A model generated the notes under the pieces. It worked only from the letters and a program-made list of their open reading frames with translations. It did not search any database and was not told the origin of the DNA. A program made the translations under genes and the position numbers. Source: Verrucomicrobiota bacterium (GTDB taxonomy: Bacteria; Verrucomicrobiota; Verrucomicrobiia; Opitutales; Opitutaceae). From it: DNA of 64,000 nt. Each line of letters opens with the position of its first letter. Position 1 is the stretch's first letter. The stretch spans positions 28,839 to 92,838 of the forward strand of contig JACTNC010000061.1 of assembly GCA_014584295.1 (NCBI GenBank), read 5' to 3'. Of the stretch, positions 52,189 through 61,046 are shown piece after piece.

Positions 52189-55100
52189 CTAGTGTCCAAC
52201 TGTACGCGCGTGCAGTGCAGGCTCGGCCCCGTGCGCCATGACGACCGATGCTCGCGAACGGCGACTCTGGATTGAGAGTCGGTCAAAGAAGAGATAGACC
52301 ACGGGAGTCGTGAACAATGTCAGCACCTGGCTGACAAGAAGGCCGCCGACCATGGCGAGACCGAGCGGCTGGCGCAGTTCCGCTCCGGATCCGCTGGCCA
52401 GCATGAGGGGAAGCGCGCCGAACAATGCAGCAAGGGTTGTCATCAGGATGGGCCGGAAACGAAGTAGGGCTGCCTGGTGGATGGCGTCGCGCGGACTCAG
52501 GCCCTGCTTGCGTTCGGCCTCGAGGGCGAAATCGATCATCATGATGCCGTTCTTTTTCACGAGACCGATGAGGAGAATGATGCCGATGATCGCGATCATG
52601 TCGAGCGGCTGGCCTGTCAGCTTCAATGCCAGCAACGCGCCGAGGGTGGCCGAAGGCAGCGTCGACAGGATCGTCACCGGGTGGATGCTGCTCTCGTAGA
52701 GGATGCCCAGCACAATGTACATGGTCACAACTGCCGCGAGCACGAGCCAGAGCGTGCTCGCGAGCGAGGCGCGAAAGGCGTGCGCAGCGCCTTGGAATCG
52801 CATCTCGATCGATGCAGGCATCGCCATGTCCCGTGTCGCCCCCTCGATTGCGGTGACCGCGTCGCCGAGCGAGGATCCGCGACCCAGGTTAAAGGAAACC
52901 GTGACGGCAGGAAACTGTCCGACATGGTTTACGAGCAGGGCGGTGGGGCGCTCGGTAACGCGGGCGATGCTTGAAAGCGGCACGGGCTGGCCGGAGGCGG
53001 CGTCTACGTAAATGTTTCCCAGACTGGATGGCCCGTGCACAAGGCGCGGATCCATTTCCAGCACGACGCGATACTGGCTGGTTTGGGTGAACAGTGTGGA
53101 GATCTGTCGCTGACCAAATGCACTGTAGAGGGCGTCGTCGATCTTTGCGATACTGATGCCGAGCCGGCTGGCGGCGTCGCGGTCGATCTCAACATAGGCT
53201 TGAAGGCCCTGTTGCTGGAGATCGCTTGCGACGTCGGCAAGTTGGGGCAGCTCCTGCAGCCGGGAAATGATTCGTGGCACCCATTGGTCGAGCAGGGACT
53301 GGTCTGGACTGGTCAGCGTAAACTGGAATTGGGTACGGCTTACGCGGTCCTCGATTGTCAGCTCCTGAACGGGCTGCATGTAGAGGGAGATGCCCGAGAC
53401 AGCCCGGGCCTTTTCGCGTAGGCGTTCGATGATTTCGGTCGCGGAGTGTTTTCGCTCACTGTGGGGCTTGAGGTTGATCAGCATGCGACCGCTGTTGAGG
53501 GTCGCATTGGTGCCGTCGACGCCGATGAAGGAGGACAGACTCACGACGGCGGGATCGTCGAGGACAAGGGCTGCGAGTTGCTGCTGTCGTTCGGACATGG
53601 CCGCGAATGAGATAGACTGCGGTGCCTCGGTCACGGCCTGAATGGCCGCATTGTCCTGTACCGGGAAAAAGCCCTTTGGCACGACGAGATACAGCAACAC
53701 CGTCAGGGCCAGCGTGCCGAGAGTGACAAGCAGTGTGGCCCCCTGGTGCTCGAGCACCCAGTCGAGCCACTTCCCATAGCGTGCAATGACACGATCAAGA
53801 AAGCCTGGCGCGTGATGCGCGGAATGCTGGGGAAGCAGCCTGGCACACATCATCGGGGTGAGCGTCAGAGAAATGATCAGGGAGATCAGGATCGATACCG
53901 CAAGGGTGATGGCAAACTCATGGAAGAGCCGTCCGACAACATCGCCCATGAAAAGCAGAGGGATGAGGACAGCGATGAGGGAGATCGTGAGGGACACGAG
54001 TGTGAAGCCGATCTGGGCGGCTCCCTTGAGCGCCGCTTCCATGGGAGAGGCGCCTTGTTCGCGGTAGCGCGCGATGTTTTCCAGCATCACGATGGCATCG
54101 TCGACGACGAATCCCGTTGCGATCGTGAGGGCCATCAGGGTCAGGATGTTCAGCGAGTAGCCCGCCAGGTACATGACGCCGAATGTGCCGATCAGGGAGA
54201 GCGGCACGGCGATGCTGGGGATGATTGTTGCGGCGAAATTGCGGAGGAAAAGAAACGTAACAAGGACCACGAGTCCCACTGCGAACATGAGTTCGTGCTG
54301 CACGTCGCGAACCGATGCGCGGATGCTTTGCGTACGGTCCGTCAGCAGCGACATTTCGACCGCGGCGGGAAGGCTGCTGGAAAGCTGTGGCAGGAGCGCC
54401 AGCACGCGGTCCACCACCTCAATGACATTGGCACCTGGCTGTCGCTGGACATTGATGAGGACGGCAGGAAGCTCGTTGGCCCAGGCGGCAAGGCGCCGGT
54501 CCTCCGACGCGTTTTCAATCCGTGCGACATCGCCGAGCCGCAGGGCGGCGCCGTTCTGCCAGGCGATGATGAGGTTGCGGTACTCGTCGACAGAGCGAAG
54601 CTGGTCGTTTGCATCCATCAGGATGTTTCGCGTCGGGCCGTCGAAGCTGCCCTTCGGCTGATTGACGCTGGCTGCATTGATTGCGGCGCGAACATCGGCA
54701 AAGTTAAGCTTGTGGGCTGCGAGCGCGGCGGGATTGACCTGCACGCGGACGGCGGGACGCTGGCCACCCGCTAGGCTTACCATACCGACGCCGGGAATCT
54801 GAGCGAGTTTCTGGGCGACACGCGTGTCGACCAGGTCATGCACCTCCGGCAGCGGGAGGCTCTGTGAAGTCACAGCGAGCGTCAGGATGGGCGTGTCCGC
54901 AGGATTTACCTTTCTATAGACGGGTGGCGCGGGCAGATCATTGGGCAGGAGATTGTCGGCTGCATTGATGGCGGCCTGGACTTCCTGTTCAGCGACTCCC
55001 ATGGAAATTTCGAGTGAAAATTGGAGGGTGATCACAGAAGCTCCGCCGGAACTCGCGGATGACATCTGATTGACTCCAGGTATCTGCCCGAAGCGGCGTT

Positions 55101-55302
55101 CCAGAGGCGCTGTGATGGAACTTGCCACCACCTGTGGACTTGCTCCCGGATAGAAGGTGAAAATCTGAATTGTGGGATAGTCCACCTCCGGAAGAGCGGC
55201 GATAGGAAGGAGGCGGTAGGCCATTACTCCTGAGAGAAGCAGCGCCACCATCAGCAGGGAGGTGGCGATCGGCCGCAGGATGAACGGACGCGACGGATTC
55301 AT
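52189..55302 (-). CDS. RND efflux permease, MdtB-like (first permease of a heteromeric pump)
   Basis: A 1037-residue RND permease of the same length as its partner. TM1 is [20 protein letters not shown], the TM4 proton-relay Asp pair is [20 protein letters not shown] and the TM10 region is [20 protein letters not shown], where the K-K-N-G variant is typical of MdtB/MexM proteins. Periplasmic loop motifs include [20 protein letters not shown] and [18 protein letters not shown]. Its start overlaps the stop of the membrane fusion gene by 4 bases. Gene order (fusion, B, C) is the standard mdtABC order. Confidence 0.93.
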   Translation of the reverse strand: MNPSRPFILRPIATSLLMVALLLSGVMAYRLLPIAALPEVDYPTIQIFTFYPGASPQVVASSITAPLERRFGQIPGVNQMSSASSGGASVITLQFSLEISMGVAEQEVQAAINAADNLLPNDLPAPPVYRKVNPADTPILTLAVTSQSLPLPEVHDLVDTRVAQKLAQIPGVGMVSLAGGQRPAVRVQVNPAALAAHKLNFADVRAAINAASVNQPKGSFDGPTRNILMDANDQLRSVDEYRNLIIAWQNGAALRLGDVARIENASEDRRLAAWANELPAVLINVQRQPGANVIEVVDRVLALLPQLSSSLPAAVEMSLLTDRTQSIRASVRDVQHELMFAVGLVVLVTFLFLRNFAATIIPSIAVPLSLIGTFGVMYLAGYSLNILTLMALTIATGFVVDDAIVMLENIARYREQGASPMEAALKGAAQIGFTLVSLTISLIAVLIPLLFMGDVVGRLFHEFAITLAVSILISLIISLTLTPMMCARLLPQHSAHHAPGFLDRVIARYGKWLDWVLEHQGATLLVTLGTLALTVLLYLVVPKGFFPVQDNAAIQAVTEAPQSISFAAMSERQQQLAALVLDDPAVVSLSSFIGVDGTNATLNSGRMLINLKPHSERKHSATEIIERLREKARAVSGISLYMQPVQELTIEDRVSRTQFQFTLTSPDQSLLDQWVPRIISRLQELPQLADVASDLQQQGLQAYVEIDRDAASRLGISIAKIDDALYSAFGQRQISTLFTQTSQYRVVLEMDPRLVHGPSSLGNIYVDAASGQPVPLSSIARVTERPTALLVNHVGQFPAVTVSFNLGRGSSLGDAVTAIEGATRDMAMPASIEMRFQGAAHAFRASLASTLWLVLAAVVTMYIVLGILYESSIHPVTILSTLPSATLGALLALKLTGQPLDMIAIIGIILLIGLVKKNGIMMIDFALEAERKQGLSPRDAIHQAALLRFRPILMTTLAALFGALPLMLASGSGAELRQPLGLAMVGGLLVSQVLTLFTTPVVYLFFDRLSIQSRRSRASVVMAHGAEPALHARTVGH

Positions 55303-56519
55303 GAACTTTTTGCTCGGGAGCGGGTTGGTGCCGGTTCAGGAGTGTCGTTGACGATCGTGACCGGGCGGCCTTCCCGCAGGCGATCAAGGCCCTCAAGGAC
55401 AACCTGATCACCAACCGCAACACCTTGGGTCACCGCCTGCCAAGTGCCGTCCGAGGGGCCGAGGACAACGTCATGGATGATGGAGCGACTCTTGGCATCG
55501 ACGACGTAAACGTAGGTCCCTCGGGAGCCGAACTGCACGGCGTCGGCGGGTATGACGATGGCGTTCTCGACGGTATTCACCCGGAGCCGTACATTGACGA
55601 ACTGATTGGGGAAAAGGATTTCGTCGGCGTTGGAAAACTCCGCTTTCAGTCGCACGGTGCCCGTTGCGATGTTGATCTGATTGTCCACCGTTCTCAGAAC
55701 ACCGGTTTCAATGAGATGCTGTTCGTTGCGATCCCATGCCTCCACAGCGAGTTCCTTACCAGAGCGGAGCGGCTCAAGGACCTTCTGGAGATCCACTTCC
55801 GGGATCGTAAACACGACGGAAATCGGTTGTGTCTGCGTGATCACGACAAGCCCGCTTGAGTCACCAGGGCGGATCAGGTTCCCCGGATCGACCTGGCGCA
55901 GTCCAAGGCGCCCATCGATCGGAGCCTCGATGCGCGTATAGGCGAGTTGCAGCCGCGCGTCTTCCACCTGAGCTTCATTTGCGGCAAGCGCACCCCGGCG
56001 CTCGGCCACGCGCGCTTGTGCGGCATCCAGCTCCTGTGCGGTTACGAGCGTTTTTTCGAAGAGCTGCTTCAGACGATCGAGGTCTCGCTCTGCATTCTGA
56101 AGCTGCGCCAGGTTCTGTTTCTGGTTACCTTCCGCCTGAGCGAGTTTGATCTTGTACGGATCGGGGTCGATCACGGCGAGGAGGTCACCCTTGCGGACCT
56201 TCTGGCCCTCGGTAAAGGCAACGCGAATCAACTGCCCGTCAACTCGGCTACGCACGGTCACCGTATTGAGCGGTGTCACGGTGCCGATTGCCTTCAGGTA
56301 CACGGCCAACGCATCGCGTTTGGCGGCCACGGTCTTGACGGGCACGGCTTCCATTCCACCCAAGAATCCCCCGGGACCTCTCTTGTGGGAGAAGCCGGTC
56401 GATTGCGGAAGTTGTCGCTCGACCTTGAATCCAAAATACCAGACGCCCCCTGCGAATACGGCGCCGATTGCGGCGAAAATGAACCAACGTCGTTTTGAAG
56501 GGCGCGTGGATGCGGACAT
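55299..56519 (-). CDS. RND efflux membrane fusion protein, MdtA-like
   Basis: A 406-residue adaptor; the ATG at 56519 ([20 protein letters not shown]) is preferred over 56570 because it leads directly into the membrane anchor ([20 protein letters not shown]). The lipoyl halves are [20 protein letters not shown] and [24 protein letters not shown] ([17 protein letters not shown]), the helical hairpin is [20 protein letters not shown] through [20 protein letters not shown], and the C-terminal barrel has [20 protein letters not shown]. There is no lipobox, so it is anchored by a helix. It heads the minus-strand fusion-B-C operon. No TolC-type channel gene is nearby. Confidence 0.93.
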   Translation of the reverse strand: MSASTRPSKRRWFIFAAIGAVFAGGVWYFGFKVERQLPQSTGFSHKRGPGGFLGGMEAVPVKTVAAKRDALAVYLKAIGTVTPLNTVTVRSRVDGQLIRVAFTEGQKVRKGDLLAVIDPDPYKIKLAQAEGNQKQNLAQLQNAERDLDRLKQLFEKTLVTAQELDAAQARVAERRGALAANEAQVEDARLQLAYTRIEAPIDGRLGLRQVDPGNLIRPGDSSGLVVITQTQPISVVFTIPEVDLQKVLEPLRSGKELAVEAWDRNEQHLIETGVLRTVDNQINIATGTVRLKAEFSNADEILFPNQFVNVRLRVNTVENAIVIPADAVQFGSRGTYVYVVDAKSRSIIHDVVLGPSDGTWQAVTQGVAVGDQVVLEGLDRLREGRPVTIVNDTPEPAPTRSRAKSS

Positions 56520-56762
56520 AGTACGGAGGATGTGACGCAATCCACTGCCCACGGGTGACATGGATCGCAAAATTTAGAGAAAATCGGTTGCCGCCTTCAT
56601 GCAAGGTTCCGCGACATAAAGCTGCGAAAAATTCGTTCGGTGGCCACCGGAGAGTCTCCAAAACGACTTCGCGCCTGCTACAGGCGTGCAATGCGCGAAC
56701 CGATCCAAGGCCTGTGCCAAGGATACGTCAACCGCCCTTCGGCTGACTTGCGCCTGCGTGTC

Positions 56763-57770
56763 CTATCGTAAGCCGCCGTGTGCTCGAAGCACATCCGCAA
56801 TGGCAATGGGTTTGCCACCTTGCCTCTTGCTTTCATCGGCGGCTTCCATGAATGCAAGTACCTCAATCATTTCGTCGTGTGAGATGGGGGCCTGACGTGT
56901 CTGAAAAAAGCGGACGATTTGCCTCACGAGCGGAGCGTAGTCTGCCTTGAAGTCCTCATTAAGCACGCCTGACTTCAGGAGTGCCTTGAAGCCATAACCC
57001 GCGGAGGCATCGCGGTAGCCCAGGAACGTTCCAGTCCGGCCGTCCTTCCAGACTCCGGTCACAACATCCATGTCCGGCGAATGGACGCGCGCGACTGTGT
57101 CGCAGCCTGAGCCGAGAACTGCATAGAGTGTCTCAACGCCATGAACGCCATACCAGAACAGGTCCGGATGGTGGGGTTCGAGCTTGCACGGCGAATGACT
57201 AGTCAGGGCGAGGATGTTCGAACGCGTGGCGGCAGGAAGCTGGGTCACAGAATCGACATAGCGGAGCGATGACGCACTGAAGAACGGAACGTGATGTTTC
57301 TTCGCGAGTGCCACGATTTCGAGACCTTGGGCAAGCGTGCCGGCGAGCGGTTTGTCGATGAATACGGGTTTGCCTGTGGGGAAAACAACTTTGGCGATCT
57401 CAAGATGTTTTCGTCCGTCCACGTTCTCAATCATGACGCAGTCCACCTGCCTGAGCACTTCGTCGATCGAGTCGCAGAGCTTTACCTTATATTTCTGGTC
57501 AAGATCCTTCGCGAAGCCGGGGATCCGCTTCATGCTATCGTCCGGCATGTCTGGGCTTCCGCTTCGGAATGCAGCGACCACCCTGGCGCCCGGAATGTAG
57601 TTCGGATCCGAGGGGTCGTTCAGCAATCGTGTGAATGCAACGCTGTGCGATGTATCCAATCCGATCATTCCGACCCTGAGGGCTGCATTCGCGCCGAGGG
57701 AGCCCGTATGCGAAGCGAGTAGGAGCATGCTGGGGAAAAGAAGACGGAGAAGTTTTTTGAGTGAACGCAT
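56763..57770 (-). CDS. Exported Gfo/Idh/MocA-family oxidoreductase (Sec-type signal)
   Basis: A 335-residue protein with an N-terminal hydrophobic signal (LLRLLFPSMLLLASHTGSLG then ANA) and no twin Arg. The Rossmann-like start is LRVGMIGLDTSHSVAFTRLL, where the usual G-x-G-x-x-G is degraded to G-L-D-T-S-H, a variant seen in a secreted PVC subgroup. DCVMIENVDGRKHLEIAK and PTGKPVFIDKPLAGTLAQG retain the conserved K-P motif. The C-terminal domain has HHPDLFWYGVHGVETLYAV, with His residues in the usual catalytic place. Whether it still binds NAD(P) is unclear. It is 20 bases downstream of another Gfo/Idh gene on the same strand. Confidence 0.8.
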   Translation of the reverse strand: MRSLKKLLRLLFPSMLLLASHTGSLGANAALRVGMIGLDTSHSVAFTRLLNDPSDPNYIPGARVVAAFRSGSPDMPDDSMKRIPGFAKDLDQKYKVKLCDSIDEVLRQVDCVMIENVDGRKHLEIAKVVFPTGKPVFIDKPLAGTLAQGLEIVALAKKHHVPFFSASSLRYVDSVTQLPAATRSNILALTSHSPCKLEPHHPDLFWYGVHGVETLYAVLGSGCDTVARVHSPDMDVVTGVWKDGRTGTFLGYRDASAGYGFKALLKSGVLNEDFKADYAPLVRQIVRFFQTRQAPISHDEMIEVLAFMEAADESKRQGGKPIAIADVLRAHGGLR

Positions 57771-57790
57771 GGATGAATTTGAAAGTGGAC

Positions 57791-59263
57791 TCAGCCCCGC
57801 AAGAGATAGGGAGGGCGGGCTGACTCGTGTAACAGGAATCGAGCGCGCTTGTGAAGGTCCGAGTCATCGGGATCAAGTGCGACAATGTCGTCATTCTGTG
57901 CATTGATCGTCAGCCAAGGGCCGACGGCAAGGGGGCGGTGGGCAAGATCAACGCCGTTGGCACCGAGATGGGTGAAGAAACTCTTCAGGAGCGGATCCGC
58001 CGCCTTGAACGATGCGACGCGGCGTTCGATGGATTCGGTTCCGGCTGGGGTTCCCAGGCGATAGGAGATATTTCCGTAGTGGCAGACCGACGCCGACAGG
58101 TGTCCGACTGCTGGAGGGGCATTGACGGATGAAGGATTATTCTGGCGGACTGCGTCGAGGAAGTTCGCCATGTGCGCGGACCCGCCGTCGGCAGGGAATT
58201 GGCGGACAAGCTTTCCCTGTCTGTCGTAGGCGGATGCACCCGTGAGTGCGGTGAGGTATCCGCCTTCGCAGTGCACGATCGTGCCCACACGAATGCCATG
58301 ATAATTGTCGGAATAGGTGACGCCTGTCTTTGCGGGGAGCCCCCGGTTCTCAAAAAAGATGGGGCATCCCTCATAGTCATAGAGCACGAACATCGAATTG
58401 GGCGTTTCAGCAACGTCGTTGACGACGTAACGACCCCCAAGGGCCATGACACGTCGGGGCGCCCGGGACTCCTTGATCAGCGCGAGTGCGAGATCAAGCA
58501 CGTGTACGCCGTTGTTTCCCAGTTCGCCGTTGCCGGTGTCCCACATCCAATGCCAGTCGTAGTGAAGCTTCTCGCGTTTGAGTGGAACGACCGGCGATGG
58601 ACCGCAGAAACGATCATAGTCCAGCCAGTCCGGGTACCATGGCAGCGTTTCCTTCACGGCGGTGCGGTGGCTGTAATAGACCGTGTGCACGTGGGTGATT
58701 CTGCCGAGCCTGCCGGAACGAACAAACTCCCCAGCCTCCGCGAGACCGGCGTCCGTGCGACGCTGCGTGCCAACCTGAACCACTTTGCCCGAGGCATTTG
58801 CAGCCTCGATCATTGTGCGGCCCTCATGCACGGTGTGGGACATAGGTTTCTCGACATAGACGTGTTTACCCGCCTGCAGCGCCCAGATGGTCAGCAAACC
58901 GTGCCAGTGGTTCGGGGTTGCAATGACGACGGCATCGACGTCGCTTCGCTCAAGAAGCCGACGCGCGTCGGTCGTTGTGAAGGGTCGGCGAAGATCCGCG
59001 GGCAGGCCGGACACGACGGATGCAAGGGTGCGCGGATCGACATCGCATAGCGCGACAACCTGCGCACCCGGTGTCGCGAGGAGGTTCTTGAGGTGATCAG
59101 CGCCCTTGGTGCTCAGCCCGATGATGCCGATTCGTACCGAGTCGGACCACGAAGTTTTTTCGGAGGGAGAGGCATTGAGGCGGCCGGCCAGGCCGGCAGT
59201 TGTGGCCAGAGCGGCGGTACCAAGGAAACGACGACGGTTCCAAGCGGATGATGGAAATGCCAT
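57791..59263 (-). CDS. Tat-exported Gfo/Idh/MocA-family oxidoreductase
   Basis: A 490-residue protein. The ATG at 59263 is chosen because it is followed by a twin-arginine signal (NRRRFLGTAALATTAGLAGR); the frame upstream has no such signal. The nucleotide-binding motif is VRIGIIGLSTKGADHLKNLL, then ALCDVDPRTLASVVSGL, DAVVIATPNHWHGLLTIWAL and HVYVEKPMSHTVHEGRTMI with the family E-K-P. The substrate domain includes WHWMWDTGNGELGNNGVHVL. This long form is common in PVC bacteria and is probably exported folded with tightly bound NAD(P), as in glucose-fructose oxidoreductase. It should oxidise or dehydrate a sugar in the periplasm. It is co-directional with the Sec-exported relative. Confidence 0.88.
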   Translation of the reverse strand: MAFPSSAWNRRRFLGTAALATTAGLAGRLNASPSEKTSWSDSVRIGIIGLSTKGADHLKNLLATPGAQVVALCDVDPRTLASVVSGLPADLRRPFTTTDARRLLERSDVDAVVIATPNHWHGLLTIWALQAGKHVYVEKPMSHTVHEGRTMIEAANASGKVVQVGTQRRTDAGLAEAGEFVRSGRLGRITHVHTVYYSHRTAVKETLPWYPDWLDYDRFCGPSPVVPLKREKLHYDWHWMWDTGNGELGNNGVHVLDLALALIKESRAPRRVMALGGRYVVNDVAETPNSMFVLYDYEGCPIFFENRGLPAKTGVTYSDNYHGIRVGTIVHCEGGYLTALTGASAYDRQGKLVRQFPADGGSAHMANFLDAVRQNNPSSVNAPPAVGHLSASVCHYGNISYRLGTPAGTESIERRVASFKAADPLLKSFFTHLGANGVDLAHRPLAVGPWLTINAQNDDIVALDPDDSDLHKRARFLLHESARPPYLLRG

Positions 59264-59496
59264 GATGCTGGGGAAGGGAAGAGTGTGATGAAAGGGAAGA
59301 TACGGAGCGAATTGAATTGTTGCGGGGGAGACAATTTCAGTATCCGGCCAACGACAATTCGTGAGCAAGGAACATCAATCAGGCAACCCGTTTACAGGGA
59401 ACGGATAGTGAAGTACATGCTCGGATTGCCAGGCAAGCCCGCTCCGGCCTTGACCTGCGGTTGAATACCGACAGTTTTCGCCGTTCCACACACGCT

Positions 59497-59570
59497 TGCC
59501 TGATGGTGTAATGGTAGCACAGGCGACTTTGACTCGCCTAGTCATGGTTCGAATCCATGTCGGGCAGCCA
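59497..59570 (+). tRNA. tRNA-Gln (anticodon TTG), CCA encoded
   Basis: A complete cloverleaf of 74 bases including CCA. The acceptor stem is TGCCTGA/TCGGGCA with one T-G wobble, the D-arm is GTG...CAC around TAATGGTAG, the anticodon stem GGCGA/TCGCC holds loop CTTTGAC with anticodon TTG (59532-59534 approximately), and the T-arm CATGG/CCATG encloses TTCGAAT. The discriminator is G. It lies alone between two minus-strand genes, and base composition falls to its right. Confidence 0.96.
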
Positions 59571-59652
59571 GTTTGGCGGATCTATTTCAAGGTTTGGAGG
59601 CCTCTCGATCGCGGTAGACTGTCGCCTTCAAGCATCTGCATCCACGCGGGCA

Positions 59653-60720
59653 TCATGTAGAGCGATCGTATTCACCCAAAGAAACGACTCCTTCGAGAGG
59701 AGTGCCATTTACATATCTCGCGATGTTTTTCGCGGCGAACTCTCCACAGGAAGGGTATTGGTCGAAGGTTGGACCGCCGATGTGCGGGGACATGACAACA
59801 TTCTTCAGTTGAAGAAAGGGACAGGAAGGGGCAACCGGCTCTGATGTCATCACATCCAGGGCGACCCTTATCCGCCCTGAAGTCGCTTCACGGAGGAGTG
59901 CAGCCTCGTCAACCAGGCCACCCCGGGCCACGTTCACGAAAACCGCATCGTTCGGCAGCATAGCCAGAATTTCAGCTGAAACCACGCCGGAAGTCTTCGG
60001 TGTCAGGCCCTCACACTCAAAGAGGATTTCATTCTCCTTGAACAGCGATTCAAGCGATTCGACTTGGGTCACCCCTACCTCGTCAAACAGCGAAGCGGGC
60101 ACGCCTTGGGAATAGCCGCGAATTTCGACACCAAACGGGCGAAGTATTTTGACGAGTTCTCGGGCGATTCGCCCGAAGCCATGGATTCCAACTTTTCGAC
60201 CAAAAAGGGTGCGCGTGTTCAGCCATTCAATCCGGTTTCCATTTGCGGGTTCACCCTTGTGCGCATCCAACCAGTTGCCGCTGTTTCTAAGAGCCGACAA
60301 TGCAAGCAACAGGCCGTGTTCCGCGACGGAGGTGCTTGGAATATCGCTCCAGTTGGTAACGATGCCTCCACGTTCGATAAAGCCGCGCGGGACAAGCCAT
60401 TTCACGGCTCCCCCCAGATGACAAATGTAGTTGAGCTTGCATTCCCTGGAATTCAACCAATGAGCATCCAAAGGCGGTGAGGACCATCCCGTAAGCAAGA
60501 TTGTCGGATTCAACTCGGCCAAGGAAGATGGTCCTTTCTGCAGAGCTTCCTTCTTGAACCACGTCACCCTCAGGGGGAGTGACTCAATGATGCACGTATT
60601 CGCATCGAGGAAGAGCCTCTGTTCATCCTCCGATAGGGCGCCTACAAGATGCTGTCCTTGCGTGTGCAAAGTCTGCTTGGGGGGCATGCATTCAAAGTGC
60701 GCCGGGTTGCTGGAAGGCAT
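59653..60720 (-). CDS. D-2-hydroxyacid dehydrogenase (SerA/phosphoglycerate dehydrogenase-like)
   Basis: A 355-residue NAD-dependent enzyme; an alternative start is at 60687. The Rossmann motif is RKVGIHGFGRIARELVKILR (G-x-G-x-x-x); catalytic residues are the Arg of VFVNVARGGLVDEAALL, the Glu of ALDVMTSEPVAP and the His of VVMSPHIGGPT, the canonical R/E/H triad of the family. No ACT or allosteric domain follows, so it is a short form and not a typical regulated serine-pathway enzyme. The substrate is a 2-hydroxy or 2-keto acid, perhaps from sugar-acid breakdown. Its composition is less GC-rich than genes to the left. A LacI-type palindrome lies 114 bases upstream of its start. Confidence 0.88.
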   Translation of the reverse strand: MPSSNPAHFECMPPKQTLHTQGQHLVGALSEDEQRLFLDANTCIIESLPLRVTWFKKEALQKGPSSLAELNPTILLTGWSSPPLDAHWLNSRECKLNYICHLGGAVKWLVPRGFIERGGIVTNWSDIPSTSVAEHGLLLALSALRNSGNWLDAHKGEPANGNRIEWLNTRTLFGRKVGIHGFGRIARELVKILRPFGVEIRGYSQGVPASLFDEVGVTQVESLESLFKENEILFECEGLTPKTSGVVSAEILAMLPNDAVFVNVARGGLVDEAALLREATSGRIRVALDVMTSEPVAPSCPFLQLKNVVMSPHIGGPTFDQYPSCGEFAAKNIARYVNGTPLEGVVSLGEYDRST

Positions 60721-61046
60721 AAAGGAATTCCAAGGAACCCTTGCCGCAGGTCATTTTGTTGCTGGGGCGACGCGATACGATTTGACCAATGTGTTCCATA
60801 CGCACGAGCCGGGGGTACAAGCGCTCCCTTCGGGTGCAAGCGCTTGCACTAGGGAGGCAGGGTTGTCTTGGGGACCGTCCAAGGAGGACTCCGCAAGCCC
60901 AAGAGAAAGACGACAGGACCGGCAACCTAGCGGCAGACGGGATAGGGCGCTGAATGCCTAGGGTCATCATGGAGTCGCCCGTTTGCGCGCGTCAAAAGGA
61001 GTAAGATAGCCACATTGACAGAACAATCCGAGTCCTCGCGTTCTAT
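60721..61046 (-). other. 326-bp intergenic region with repressor sites
   Basis: The gap between the TonB receptor gene and the dehydrogenase gene, both on the minus strand. No gene is seen. It holds the palindrome at 60834-60849 and a half-site CAAGCGCT at 60818-60825, 19 bases apart from the matching half in the palindrome. I could not place -35/-10 boxes convincingly. Confidence 0.6.
60834..60849. promoter_or_regulatory. LacI/GalR-type operator palindrome GTGCAAGCGCTTGCAC
   Basis: A perfect 16-base palindrome with the AAGCGCTT core characteristic of LacI-family operators (central CG). It lies 114 bases upstream of the minus-strand dehydrogenase start. A second, partial site (CAAGCGCT, 60818-60825) is 19 bases away, suggesting cooperative binding. 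No LacI gene is in the window. Confidence 0.75.

Noticed and set aside
53746..54774. 342-codon plus-strand frame
   Set aside because: It is antisense to the MdtB-like permease and very Asp/His/Arg-rich, typical of shadow frames.
59570..59652. Search for an integrase or att duplication next to tRNA-Gln
   Set aside because: No integrase gene and no second copy of the tRNA 3' end could be found in the window, so no attachment site is annotated.
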